Source: Agromyces humatus (GTDB lineage: Bacteria; Actinomycetota; Actinomycetes; Actinomycetales; Microbacteriaceae). Taken from it: a stretch of 64,000 bases of DNA. The position numbers and the translations under genes were made by a program. The stretch spans positions 81,787-145,786 of the forward strand of contig NZ_JAJQPD010000010.1 of assembly GCF_021228295.1 (NCBI RefSeq), given 5' to 3'. This document shows positions 1-8,050 of this stretch, one piece after another. The notes under the pieces were generated by a model that was given only the letters and a program-made list of their open reading frames with translations, had not been told where the DNA came from and did no database searches. Every line of letters begins with the position of its first letter. Positions within the stretch are counted from its first letter, which is position 1.

Positions 1-2
1 CG

Positions 3-617
3 AGGCGCGCGCGGGCGCTCGCCGATCGCACCGCCCACGACGCGGCCGCCCTGGCCGCTCACGTTGCGCGCGGCGTGCCCGTCGCGAGCCTCGCCGACAT
101 GCTCGGGTTCGACGAGGCCGACGGGCTCGCAGAACTCGTGGCCCTCGTCGCCGATCGGTATGCCACCGGGGTCGCGGACGACCCGGTCGCCGAGGATGCC
201 GCGATCGAGCGCCTGCTCGCGCTCGCGCCGGGCGCCGACGCCGGCACCCGCGCGCTCGAGGTGCAGCTGCTCGTACAGGCGTGGGCGGCCACTCGCGCCG
301 TCATCGAGAGCGCGATGCGCCTGCTCGCGTCCGACGACCACGCCCGGCACTCGACCTTCGAACTGCTGCGCGAGGCACTCGAGCAGGACGCCCCCGTGGC
401 GGTGACGCGCCGAGTCGCACCCAGCGGTGAGCTCGTGGTCCTGCGCCTCGACGGAGCAGACCTCGCCTTCGGGACGGGCGCCCGTCGTTGTCCGGCGCCG
501 CACCACGCCATCGTCATCGCGACGGCGGCGGTCGATGAACTCAGGCGACCGCTCGACGTCCGCGACGCCGTGCCCGCCGAACGCGAGGAGGGATCGCCCG
601 ATGCTGACGCCGACTGA
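3..617 (+). CDS. P450-like protein, C-terminal part (5' end outside window)
   Basis: The reading frame is open to the left edge, so about 204 C-terminal residues are seen and the true start lies outside. Near the end is FGTGARRCPAPHHA, which fits the cytochrome P450 heme-thiolate signature (FGxGxRxC) with Cys as the expected iron ligand. The stretch before it (LLREALEQDAPVAVTRR, then about 22 residues to the heme motif) is much shorter than the ExxR-to-heme meander of a normal P450, and no clear ExxR is visible, so this looks like a compact P450-like family rather than a standard monooxygenase. It overlaps the next gene by 17 bases, so the two are probably co-transcribed. Function unknown; the P450 relationship is an inference from the motif. 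Confidence 0.5.
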   Translation, partial: RRARALADRTAHDAAALAAHVARGVPVASLADMLGFDEADGLAELVALVADRYATGVADDPVAEDAAIERLLALAPGADAGTRALEVQLLVQAWAATRAVIESAMRLLASDDHARHSTFELLREALEQDAPVAVTRRVAPSGELVVLRLDGADLAFGTGARRCPAPHHAIVIATAAVDELRRPLDVRDAVPAEREEGSPDADAD

Positions 618-1389
618 GTTCCGAAACCTCCACCGGCCCGGCTCGCCGCTCTTCCTTCCGAATGCGTGGGACCTCGCTTCGGCGCGCTGGCTGCACGCGT
701 CGGGTCATCCCGTCGTGGGGACCACGAGCCTCGGCGTCGCGTTCACTGCCGGCCCGCGCGACGGTGCCGGTGAGATCGCGGAGGACACGCTCGGCCTCGT
801 GCGGAGGATCGCCGGCGCGGGAATCGCGGTCACGGCCGACATCGAGGCGGGCTTCTCGAGTGATCCCGCCGAGGTCGCGTCGTACGTCGCCGAACTGGCC
901 GGCCTCGGGGCGGTCGGGGTCAACATCGAGGACTCCGACACCGCCGGTCAGCTCGTCGATCCATCGCTCGCGGCCGCGAAGATCTCCGCGATCGCCGCGG
1001 CCGTACCGAACCTCTACCTGAACGCGCGTACTGACGTGTTCTGGATCGGCGGCGACGCCGACACGGCCTCGAGGCACGCCGACGCGGTGGCCCGCGCCGA
1101 TCGCTACCTCGCGGCCGGGGCGACGGGGGTGTTCGTGCCCGGCGTGCTGGCGCCGGCCACCGTCTCTGCGCTCACCGCATCGATCGCGGCGCCGCTCAAC
1201 GTGCTCGTGCAGCAGCGCATCCCGGTCGCGGAACTGGCCCGCCTCGGCGTGGCGCGGGTCAGCACCGGCTCGCTCCTCTTCCGCGCCGCATTGGGAGCAC
1301 TTGCCGAGACCGCGACCTCGTCGGGCGAAGGCGAGTTGCGCCAGCCGACCAGCACTCCGAGCTACGACGACGTCGTCGCGCTCGACTGA
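601..1389 (+). CDS. isocitrate lyase/PEP mutase family protein
   Basis: This 262-residue protein has the layout of the PEP mutase-like branch of the isocitrate lyase superfamily, a TIM barrel that makes or breaks C-C or P-C bonds next to a carboxylate with Mg2+. Supporting motifs are FLPNAWDLASAR near residue 20, VGTTSLGVAF, VTADIEAGF (metal-site acid), VGVNIEDS and LYLNARTD. The KKCGH catalytic loop of true isocitrate lyases is absent, so the substrate cannot be named; 2-methylisocitrate lyase, oxaloacetate decarboxylase and phosphonate activities all occur in this family. The ATG at 601 gives the conserved N-terminus and overlaps the upstream P450-like gene by 17 bases, suggesting translational coupling. 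Confidence 0.8.
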   Translation: MLTPTEFRNLHRPGSPLFLPNAWDLASARWLHASGHPVVGTTSLGVAFTAGPRDGAGEIAEDTLGLVRRIAGAGIAVTADIEAGFSSDPAEVASYVAELAGLGAVGVNIEDSDTAGQLVDPSLAAAKISAIAAAVPNLYLNARTDVFWIGGDADTASRHADAVARADRYLAAGATGVFVPGVLAPATVSALTASIAAPLNVLVQQRIPVAELARLGVARVSTGSLLFRAALGALAETATSSGEGELRQPTSTPSYDDVVALD

Positions 1390-1419
1390 CGACCCGGCTC
1401 GGTCCTCTGCATGCGAAGG

Positions 1420-2619
1420 TCAGGCCGCGACGAGCTCCACCGGGAGCGACGACCAACCCCTGAGCGTGGTGTGCAGGAACCGACGCTGCTCGCCGGCCGG
1501 TCGCAACTGCTTCACTCGCGTTGCGAGTGTGGTGAGCAGCACCTCCATCTCGAGTCGTGAGATCGGCTGGCCGACGCACTGGTGGATGCCCATCCCGAAG
1601 GCGAGGTGGCCGCCCGCCTGGCGATCGATCGTGAATCGCGCCGCGTCGTCGCCCCACTGCTCGGCGTCGCGATTGGCGGCACCCGGGAACACGAGCACCT
1701 TCGTCTCGGCGGCGAGTTCGATGCCGTGGAAGACGGTGTCGACCGACGCCGTGCGGAAGAACGACTGGAACGGCGACTCGATGCGAAGCGCCTCGTCGAT
1801 GGCGAACCTCACGAGGCGGGGGTTCTCGTGCACCCGCGCCCACGCGTCGGGGTCGGCCAGCAGGCACGCGAGTGTGTTGCCGATCGCCAATGCCGTGGTG
1901 TCGAGCCCCGCCGAAAGCAGGGCGCGCACGAGCAACGTCGCCTGATCCGAAGTGATGCGCCCGGCGTCGGCGTGCTCCCAGACCTTCGCTCCGAGCCCGT
2001 CGGGCATCAGGTTCTCGCGCGCGCAGTTCATCATGACCCAGTCCCGGGTGCCCTCGCCATGTGCGAAGTACGCACGGGAACGCTCGTTGTCGGGCCCGAA
2101 TGCACTGAAGTTCATGGCGCCATGGGGCAGGAGGTTCTCGGCGCGCCCCTCGCGCGGAATGCCGACCGCGTCGCCGAACGCATGGATCGGAAACACCTCG
2201 GCCATATCGCCGACCGCATCGACCGTGCCCCGCTCCACGAGGTCGTCGACCAGTTCGTCGGCGAAGACCTGGAACCGGTCACGGAGCGCACGCACACCGC
2301 GTGGCGAGATGACGTCGACCATGGCGGTGCGCATCGCCGTGTGGATCGGAGGATCCGACTCGAGGATGCCCTGCGGCCGCCATGCCGGTTCATGGTGGAG
2401 GTTCTTCGGGCCCACACCGGCGCCCGAGACGAAGGTGTCGTGATCGACGAGGATCTCGCGGACGGGCGCGTGCCGCGTGAACGCGGCCACGCCGTGGCGC
2501 GTGAGCCAGACCGCCGGGCCCGCGGCGCGCATGCGTTCGAAGAGCGGGTACGGGTCGGCGAGATTCGCGTCGTCATAGGGGTCGTCGTCGAAGTGCGGCA
2601 ACTGCTCGGGGGTCGTCAT
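1420..2619 (-). CDS. cytochrome P450, CYP199-like
   Basis: A full-length bacterial P450 of about 399 residues. Visible are the I-helix oxygen-activation motif SAGLDTT, the ExxR motif EALR, the meander FPGAANRD and the heme loop FGMGIHQCVGQ with its Cys. ENLLPHG...NAFGP-like and LRGWSSLPV segments resemble, from memory, CYP199A enzymes that O-demethylate 4-methoxybenzoate and 4-methoxycinnamate. ATG at 2619 is preferred; a GTG nine bases upstream is possible. It is divergent from the IclR-lyase-reductase operon, and the reductase there is the obvious electron donor. The palindrome at 2659-2683 lies in the shared promoter region. The substrate class (para-substituted aromatic acid) is inferred, not shown. 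Confidence 0.88.
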   Translation of the reverse strand: MTTPEQLPHFDDDPYDDANLADPYPLFERMRAAGPAVWLTRHGVAAFTRHAPVREILVDHDTFVSGAGVGPKNLHHEPAWRPQGILESDPPIHTAMRTAMVDVISPRGVRALRDRFQVFADELVDDLVERGTVDAVGDMAEVFPIHAFGDAVGIPREGRAENLLPHGAMNFSAFGPDNERSRAYFAHGEGTRDWVMMNCARENLMPDGLGAKVWEHADAGRITSDQATLLVRALLSAGLDTTALAIGNTLACLLADPDAWARVHENPRLVRFAIDEALRIESPFQSFFRTASVDTVFHGIELAAETKVLVFPGAANRDAEQWGDDAARFTIDRQAGGHLAFGMGIHQCVGQPISRLEMEVLLTTLATRVKQLRPAGEQRRFLHTTLRGWSSLPVELVAA

Positions 2620-2658
2620 GGGCGTCACCGTAGCCCGCGGCGGCGACGGGCCGCCAGC

Positions 2659-2683
2659 GCGATTCCCAGTGAGTGAGAATCGC
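2659..2683. promoter_or_regulatory. palindrome between P450 and IclR genes, candidate operator
   Basis: Arms GCGATTC (2659-2665) and GAATCGC (2677-2683) are perfect inverted repeats around a 2671 centre. An inner CA/TG pair also matches, giving 9 of 12 symmetric pairs. It lies 40 bases before the P450 ATG and 63 before the IclR ATG, where an IclR-family dimer would be expected to act on both promoters. Binding is an inference. Confidence 0.45.
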
Positions 2684-2745
2684 TCTTGTCAGTCCGCTCG
2701 TTCGGGGTCGAGCATGGTGCATGACGAGGACGAAGTGAGGTGACC

Positions 2746-3588
2746 ATGGCCGAGTCGCTCTCGAGCCGCGATGCGTCGGCGTCGGCGGTGATCGGTGCCG
2801 ACTCCTCGCTCGAGCGCGGCCTCGCGATCCTCGAGGTGATCGCGGCACCGGGCGAGCACACGCCGGCCGCCATCGCCGCGGCGGTCGGACTGCCGCCGAG
2901 CACCACTTACCGATACCTGCGCCGGTTGGGCGAGCGCGGCTTCGTCGCGGCCGCCCATGGCCGCTACGAACCCGGCCCGTCGCTCATCGGCCTCGCCGGC
3001 GGCAACTTCGCGACCACGTTCCTGGCGTCGGTCGCACCGGCGGTGCTCGCCGGGATCGTCGACGAGGTCGGGGAGACCGCGGTGATGATCGTGCGGGTCG
3101 GCACGCATGCCGTGTGCGTGAGCCGCGCAGAACCCGACAAGGCGATCCGGTACACGTTCGCCGTGAACCAGTTGCTGCCGCTGCATGCGGGCGCGGGGCA
3201 GCGGGTGCTGCTCGCCTGGGCGCCGCCATCGATCGTGGAGCGAGTGGTCGCGAGCGGGCTCACGCGGTACACCGATGCCACCCTCGACGCGGCACGGTTG
3301 CGCGCGAGCCTGCATGCCACCCGGCAAGCGGGCTGGACGGTGTCACGTGGCGAATACGACACGGGCTCCGTCTCGGTCGCGGTGCCCGTGTTCTTCGGCG
3401 GTGAGGCCGTCTGCTCGCTGAACGTCGCCGGCCCCGAGTCGCGCTGCGGCTCCCGCGAATGGGTCGCCCGCGTGCGAACCCTCCTGAGCGACGCGGCACG
3501 GGACCTCAGCGAGTCCCTCGAGGCATGGTCGCCGCCGACACCGGCGCCAACCGAATCGTCCACCCCGATCGACCCGGAGATCACATGA
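2746..3588 (+). CDS. IclR-family transcriptional regulator
   Basis: A 280-residue IclR-type regulator: an N-terminal winged helix-turn-helix (SSLERGLAILEVI, then PPSTTYRYLRRLGERGFV as recognition region, residues about 20-75) and a C-terminal effector domain with the family features LPLHAGAGQRVLLAW and GWTVSRGEYDTGSVSVAVPVF. IclR proteins commonly sense aromatic or short organic acids. The ATG at 2746 follows GAGGTG by a few bases; a GTG at 2740 is also in frame. It begins an operon: its TGA overlaps the lyase ATG by four bases. It is divergent from the P450 and likely controls both arms through the palindrome at 2659-2683. The Pro/Thr-rich tail is unremarkable. Confidence 0.87.
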   Translation: MAESLSSRDASASAVIGADSSLERGLAILEVIAAPGEHTPAAIAAAVGLPPSTTYRYLRRLGERGFVAAAHGRYEPGPSLIGLAGGNFATTFLASVAPAVLAGIVDEVGETAVMIVRVGTHAVCVSRAEPDKAIRYTFAVNQLLPLHAGAGQRVLLAWAPPSIVERVVASGLTRYTDATLDAARLRASLHATRQAGWTVSRGEYDTGSVSVAVPVFFGGEAVCSLNVAGPESRCGSREWVARVRTLLSDAARDLSESLEAWSPPTPAPTESSTPIDPEIT

Positions 3589-5303
3589 CCGCACCCACTC
3601 CCCTGCTCATCGGCGATCGTCCCACCAGCGTCGACGACCTCGTCGCCGTCGCCCGTGATCGCCGTCGTGTCGCTCTTGATCCGGCATGCCTGTCGCGCAT
3701 GATCGCGAGTCGCGCATGGGTCGACGACCTCATGCGCGGCATGGCCGCCGGAGAACCCGTCGAGCCCGTGTACAGCATCAACACCGGGTTCGGGTCCCTC
3801 GCCGGCCGCGCGGCGTTCGATGACCCGGCCGATGCGGCAGAGCTCAGCCGTCGGCTCATCCTCGCCGACGCGACCGGGGTCGGTCGCACGGTCGATGAGG
3901 AGGTCGTGCGCGCGACGATGCTCATCCGCGCGGTGAGCCTCGCACAGGGTCACTCGGGTGTCGACCCAACGCTCGTGCAGGGCGTCATCGACATGCTGAA
4001 CCATGACGTCTACCCGGCCGTGCCGGAGTTCGGCTCACTGGGCGCCAGCGGCGACCTCATCCCCCTCGCTCATATCGCGATCGTGCTCACCGCACCGCCG
4101 ACGGGCGACGACGATCCCCTCGACTCGGGCGAGGCGATCGTCGACGGGCATGTCGTCAGCGGGGTCGAGGCCATGCGGCACGCCGGACTGACACGCGTGC
4201 GCGTGACCGCGAAGGACGGCCTCGCCCTGCTCAACGGCACCTCCTTCTCGGCAGCCCAGGCGGCGCTCGCCCTCTGGGATGCACGGGTGCTGCTCGAGAC
4301 CGCGCAGATCACGGCGGCGATGTCGATCGAAGCCCTGCTCGGGTTCGGCGACGCATTCATCGCCGAGTTGCACGAGGCACGAGGGCAACGGGGGCAGATC
4401 TCCGTCGCCACCCGGATGCGGCAGCTCCTGGCGGGCAGTCGCCTCGTGACGGGCGACCGCGATCACGATCCCATGCGCCAACCGCCGCAGGACGCGTACT
4501 CGCTGCGATGCGTGCCGCAGGTGTACGGGCCCGTCGCAGACACCCTCGACTTCGTCGAGGGAATCCTGCAGACCGAGATCAACGCGGCCACCGACAACCC
4601 CCTGATCTTCCCGTCACTGCCGGCGTCGCGGTCGCTGAAGGCCGTGTCGGGCGGCAACTTCCACGCCGAGTACGTCGCCTTCGCCGCCGACTTCCTCTCG
4701 ATCGTCGTCACCGAGATCGGCAACATCACCGAGCGACGACTCTTCCGTCTCGACGACGGCACCCTGAGCCGGGGCCTGCCCGACATGCTCGTCGCCAGCG
4801 CCAAGGTCGGACTCGACTGCGGCTACATGCTCCCGCAGTACCTCGCAGCAGCACTCGTGTCGGACTGCAAGACGCTGGCCCACCCCGACAGCGTGGACTC
4901 GATCCCGACCTCGGCGAACCAGGAGGACCACGTCTCGATGGCCAACAACGCCGGTCGTCACGCGCGCCAGATCGTACAGAACATCCAGCATGTCGTCGCG
5001 ACCGAGCTGCTGATGGCAGCACAGGCGCTCGAACTTCGATGCGCGATCGACGGGGTCGGCACTCACTCCGCCGACGACATGGGCACCGCGAGCCGCGCCG
5101 CCCTCGCCCTCGTTCGCGCGACGCCCGCGAGCGACGGGCGGCCCATCGGCCACCTTCGCCGCGATGTCGCGCTGTATCCGCGACAGCGGGCGGCGCACGC
5201 GCTCGTCGCGCAGGGCGAGGTCGTCCGCGCGGTCGACGCCGCCCTCGACGCCGTCGCCGGCCCCGGCTCCGGCTCCGGCTCCGGCCCGAGGGACGACTCA
5301 TGA
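3585..5303 (+). CDS. MIO-dependent aromatic amino acid ammonia-lyase (HAL-like, unusual selectivity dyad)
   Basis: A 572-residue member of the histidine/phenylalanine/tyrosine ammonia-lyase family. The Ala-Ser-Gly triad that cyclises to the MIO electrophile is in GSLGASGDLIPLAH (about residues 143-156). The Tyr loop YSINTGFG, QDAYSLRC, TDNPLIF, SGGNFHAEYVAF and NQEDHVSMANNAG are all present, as in bacterial HAL. However, the two residues that set substrate choice (Ser-His in HAL, His-Leu in TAL, Phe-Leu in PAL) read Ala-Asp in RRLILADATGVG. The substrate is therefore not safely histidine, and no hut genes are nearby. ATGA overlap with both neighbours places it in an operon with an IclR regulator and an electron-transfer reductase. 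The C-terminus carries a Gly-Ser run encoded by GGCTCC repeats. Confidence 0.85.
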   Translation: MTAPTPLLIGDRPTSVDDLVAVARDRRRVALDPACLSRMIASRAWVDDLMRGMAAGEPVEPVYSINTGFGSLAGRAAFDDPADAAELSRRLILADATGVGRTVDEEVVRATMLIRAVSLAQGHSGVDPTLVQGVIDMLNHDVYPAVPEFGSLGASGDLIPLAHIAIVLTAPPTGDDDPLDSGEAIVDGHVVSGVEAMRHAGLTRVRVTAKDGLALLNGTSFSAAQAALALWDARVLLETAQITAAMSIEALLGFGDAFIAELHEARGQRGQISVATRMRQLLAGSRLVTGDRDHDPMRQPPQDAYSLRCVPQVYGPVADTLDFVEGILQTEINAATDNPLIFPSLPASRSLKAVSGGNFHAEYVAFAADFLSIVVTEIGNITERRLFRLDDGTLSRGLPDMLVASAKVGLDCGYMLPQYLAAALVSDCKTLAHPDSVDSIPTSANQEDHVSMANNAGRHARQIVQNIQHVVATELLMAAQALELRCAIDGVGTHSADDMGTASRAALALVRATPASDGRPIGHLRRDVALYPRQRAAHALVAQGEVVRAVDAALDAVAGPGSGSGSGPRDDS

Positions 5304-6298
5304 CCACGACCGTGTCGGCCAATGCCCTCCTCGCCCTCCGGGTCGTCCGCCTCGAGCCCGCCGCAGCCGGGGTGCGCGCGATCACGTTCACCCGGGACGA
5401 CGGCGGCGCGCTTCCGCGATGGCAGCCCGGCAACCACCTCGAACTGCGGCTTCCGGGCAGGCTCGTGCGCCACTACTCACTCTGCTCCGATCCCACGAGT
5501 CGCGACGTATGGCGAATCGCCGCACTCGACGAACCCGACGGACGCGGCGGCTCGGCGTTCCTCTGCCGTGAACTGCGCGATGGCGACGTACTCGAATCCT
5601 CACCCCCGCGCGACAACTTCCGCTACCGCGACGGCACGCATCCGCAGCTGTTCGTCGCCGGCGGCATCGGAATCACTCCGCTGGTTCCGATGATCGCCGC
5701 GGCCGAGGCATCCGGTGCGCCCTGGAGGCTGTTGTACCTCGGACGCAGCCGTGCCTCGATGGCGTTCACGGCCGACCTCGATCGCTTCGGCGATCGGGTC
5801 ATGGTGCACCCGAAGGATGCGGCCGGCTCGCTCGACCTCGGCACCCGGCTCGATGCGCTCGACGCCGAGCTCCGCTCGACGGCCCCGGCCGGCGAAGCGG
5901 CTCAGCTCTACGCCTGCGGTCCGACCCGACTCATCGACGCGGTCGTCGGCTGGGCCTCCGCGAGCCCCGACCGGGCGACGCGGGTGCATGTCGAGCGCTT
6001 CACCGGTGTCGACGCATCGCCGCGACTCGACGACGCCCCGTTCACCGTCGAACTGCCCGATGGCACCGAGATCGCGGTCGCCGCCGACGAATCGATCCTC
6101 GAGGCCGTGGGCCGATCCGGGATCCCCGCCTTGAACTCCTGTCGCGAGGGAGTGTGCGGCACCTGCGAGACCCCGGTGATCGATGGCATGCCCGATCATC
6201 GCGACCACCTGCTCAGCGACGAGGAACGGGCGAGCAACGAGACGATGATGATCTGCGTCTCGCGGTGCATCGGTGCACGGCTCGTGCTCGACCTCTGA
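5300..6298 (+). CDS. PDR-type ferredoxin reductase (flavin, NAD and 2Fe-2S domains)
   Basis: A 332-residue oxidoreductase in the phthalate dioxygenase reductase order. The flavin domain has RHYSLCSDP (flavin isoalloxazine motif), the nucleotide domain has AGGIGITPLVPM, and the plant-type 2Fe-2S domain at the C-terminus has CREGVCGTCETP plus a final Cys in MMICVSRC. It passes electrons from NAD(P)H to an oxygenase in the cytosol. The likely partner is the divergent P450 at 1420-2619, since no Rieske oxygenase is present; such single-protein P450 donors with a C-terminal ferredoxin are less common than separate ferredoxins. ATG overlaps the lyase stop by ATGA. No terminator hairpin was recognised after it; the convergent LigD gene starts nine bases on. 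Confidence 0.88.
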   Translation: MTTTVSANALLALRVVRLEPAAAGVRAITFTRDDGGALPRWQPGNHLELRLPGRLVRHYSLCSDPTSRDVWRIAALDEPDGRGGSAFLCRELRDGDVLESSPPRDNFRYRDGTHPQLFVAGGIGITPLVPMIAAAEASGAPWRLLYLGRSRASMAFTADLDRFGDRVMVHPKDAAGSLDLGTRLDALDAELRSTAPAGEAAQLYACGPTRLIDAVVGWASASPDRATRVHVERFTGVDASPRLDDAPFTVELPDGTEIAVAADESILEAVGRSGIPALNSCREGVCGTCETPVIDGMPDHRDHLLSDEERASNETMMICVSRCIGARLVLDL

Positions 6299-6306
6299 CG
6301 GCGCGG

Positions 6307-7326
6307 TCAGCCCTTGCGCGCGCGGCTCGGCTGCACGCGCATCGGCTCACCGGGCATCTTCGGGAAGTCGGGCGGGAACGGCAGTTCACCGAGCCCGTCA
6401 TCGAGGTCGCGTTGCCACCACTCGAGCACCGTGTCGATGCGGCCGGGGTGCTCGTGCATCGTCGCCCAGGGGTCGCCGTGCTCGGCCAGCCGCGCCGGGA
6501 CGCTGCGAATCGTGTGCTGCCCGGGGTCGGTCGCCTCGACCTCATCCCACTCGATCGGGCACGACACGGTGGCGGTCGGAAGCGGGCGCGGGCTGTAGGC
6601 GCCCGCCATCGTGCGGTCGCGGTTCGCCTGGTTGTAGTCGATGAAGATGCGGTCGCCGCGCTCCTCCTTCCACCATTTGGTGGTGACCTCGTCGGGCATG
6701 CGTCGCTCGAGCTCGCGCCCGAGCGCGATCACCGCGTGGCGCACGTCGAGGAATTCGTGCTCGGCGTCGATCGGCGCGAAGACGTGGATGCCGCGGCTGC
6801 CCGACGTCTTCACGAACGCGGTGAGGTCGACCTCGGCGAGCAGCTCGCGAAGCGCGAGGGCGACCGGCACGGCTTCGGCGAATCCGGTGCCGGGCTGAGG
6901 ATCGAGGTCGATGCGCAGCTGATCGGGGTTGTCGCTGCGCCCGGCGCGCGACGCCCACGGATGGAACACGATGGTGTTCATCTGCGCCGCCCACACGGCG
7001 GTGGCCGGCTCGTCGATGACGAGCTGCGGGTGGCTGCGCCCGCTCGGATAGGTCACCGGCACCGACCGCACCCACTCGGGTGCGCCCTTCGGCGGATTCT
7101 TCGAGAAGAACTGCTCGCCGTCGACTCCGCCCGGGAAGCGTTGCAGTGAGATCGGCCGATCGCCGTTCGCCGCGACGAACGCATCGCCGACGGCGACGAG
7201 GTACTCGGCGAGTTCGAGCTTGGTGATGCCCGTCTCGGGCCAGATCACGCGTGACGGACTCGAGATGCGCACGGTGCGATCGCCGTGCGGACCTGGGACA
7301 GTGATCTCGATCGCGTCGGCGGCCAT
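6307..7326 (-). CDS. LigD-type DNA polymerase/primase domain protein
   Basis: A 339-residue stand-alone LigD polymerase (PolDom) of the archaeo-eukaryotic primase superfamily, which fills gaps and adds nucleotides during non-homologous end joining. Seen are LQRFPGGVDGEQFFSKNPP, the metal-binding DxD in RIDLDPQ, and KTSGSRGIHVFAPI with the third catalytic region. No ligase or phosphoesterase domain is fused and no ku gene lies in the window. The frame is open for a further 176 codons upstream, but the ATG at 7326 begins the conserved N-terminus (MAADAIEITVPG), and the upstream part overlaps the DUF2277 gene. Convergent with the reductase. Confidence 0.87.
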   Translation of the reverse strand: MAADAIEITVPGPHGDRTVRISSPSRVIWPETGITKLELAEYLVAVGDAFVAANGDRPISLQRFPGGVDGEQFFSKNPPKGAPEWVRSVPVTYPSGRSHPQLVIDEPATAVWAAQMNTIVFHPWASRAGRSDNPDQLRIDLDPQPGTGFAEAVPVALALRELLAEVDLTAFVKTSGSRGIHVFAPIDAEHEFLDVRHAVIALGRELERRMPDEVTTKWWKEERGDRIFIDYNQANRDRTMAGAYSPRPLPTATVSCPIEWDEVEATDPGQHTIRSVPARLAEHGDPWATMHEHPGRIDTVLEWWQRDLDDGLGELPFPPDFPKMPGEPMRVQPSRARKG

Positions 7327-7379
7327 GCCAGCGACGCTACTCCCCTTCGTGCGCGGTGCGCAGCGACCCCGCCGCGTGC

Positions 7380-7664
7380 CTATGCGCTCGCGGGCAGCTC
7401 CGCGTAGCGACGTGCGGCGCGGGCACGTGCCTTCGCCGCCTCGACGTCGCGGTCCTTCGGCGGGGCCGTGGTGACGAGATCGTCGAGCAGGTGCTGCGTG
7501 ATGTGCGCGATCTCGGCGACGGCACGTTCGAACGCCTCGGCGTTCGCCTTCGACGGTTTCGTCGACCCGCTCACCTTGCGCACGTACTGCAGCGCCGCCG
7601 CGTGCACCTCGTCGCTCGTCGCGGCCGGTTCGAAATTGTGGAGGGTGTGGATGTTCCTGCACAT
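7380..7664 (-). CDS. DUF2277 family protein
   Basis: A 94-residue protein beginning MCRNIHTLHNFEP, the hallmark of DUF2277, followed by AALQYVRKVSG. The N-terminal Cys-Arg-Asn and the His residues are typical of the family; no function is known. The start is fixed by the conserved N-terminus. It sits between the LigD polymerase and a decayed EamA gene, all on the minus strand, so it may be co-transcribed with LigD (54-base gap). Confidence 0.85.
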   Translation of the reverse strand: MCRNIHTLHNFEPAATSDEVHAAALQYVRKVSGSTKPSKANAEAFERAVAEIAHITQHLLDDLVTTAPPKDRDVEAAKARARAARRYAELPASA

Positions 7665-7719
7665 GCCCCGATGCTAACCCCGCAACACGGGAGCCGGGTC
7701 GGTTCGGGGGGAACCGACC

Positions 7720-8050
7720 GCGCGATCGGCACGACCGCCGCGACCCAGGGTGCGGCCTCGAATCGACCGAGCGCGACCACACCGAGCCCGATGACGCCGA
7801 CGAGAGCGCCGACGAGCTGCATGCGGGTCGGTCGCTCCCGCAGCGCCAGCGCACCGATGATCAGGGTGAAGATCATCTGGCATTGCAGCACGACGGCGGC
7901 GAGTCCTGCCGGCAGGCCGAGGTGCATGGCGGTGAACAGCAGCCCGAACTGCCCGGCACTCATGAACAGCCCGATGCCGATGATGACCCGCCACGGCGCG
8001 TTCGGCTTGGGCACGAGGAACACGAGGGGCACTGCGACGAGCAGGAACCG
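7720..8050 (-). pseudogene. EamA/DMT-family transporter remnant
   Basis: About 110 residues of a drug/metabolite transporter remain, with hydrophobic segments RFLLVAVPLVFLV, IIGIGLFMSAGQFGLLF, GLAAVVLQCQMIFTLIIGALALRERPT and LVGALVGVIGLGVVALG. The GLAAVVLQxQ...ALALRERP pattern is characteristic of the first EamA repeat. The expected first helix is missing: upstream sequence belongs to an antisense LysR fragment. The second EamA repeat is also missing after about 7720. A normal protein has about 300 residues in ten helices, so this is a non-functional remnant. It was presumably once divergent from the LysR gene whose pieces follow, a common LysR/EamA arrangement. Confidence 0.65.

Noticed and set aside
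427..600. Longer start for the PEP-mutase-like gene
   Set aside because: The upstream extension is out-of-phase P450-like code with Arg/Ser-rich composition; ATG 601 begins the conserved sequence.
5255..5290. GGCTCC microsatellite at the end of the lyase gene
   Set aside because: Only a few units, coding for a Gly-Ser tail; common in GC-rich genomes.
6307..7854. 515-residue version of the LigD polymerase with an N-terminal extension
   Set aside because: The added residues are Arg/Ser-rich antisense-like sequence overlapping the DUF2277 gene; the ATG at 7326 starts the family similarity.
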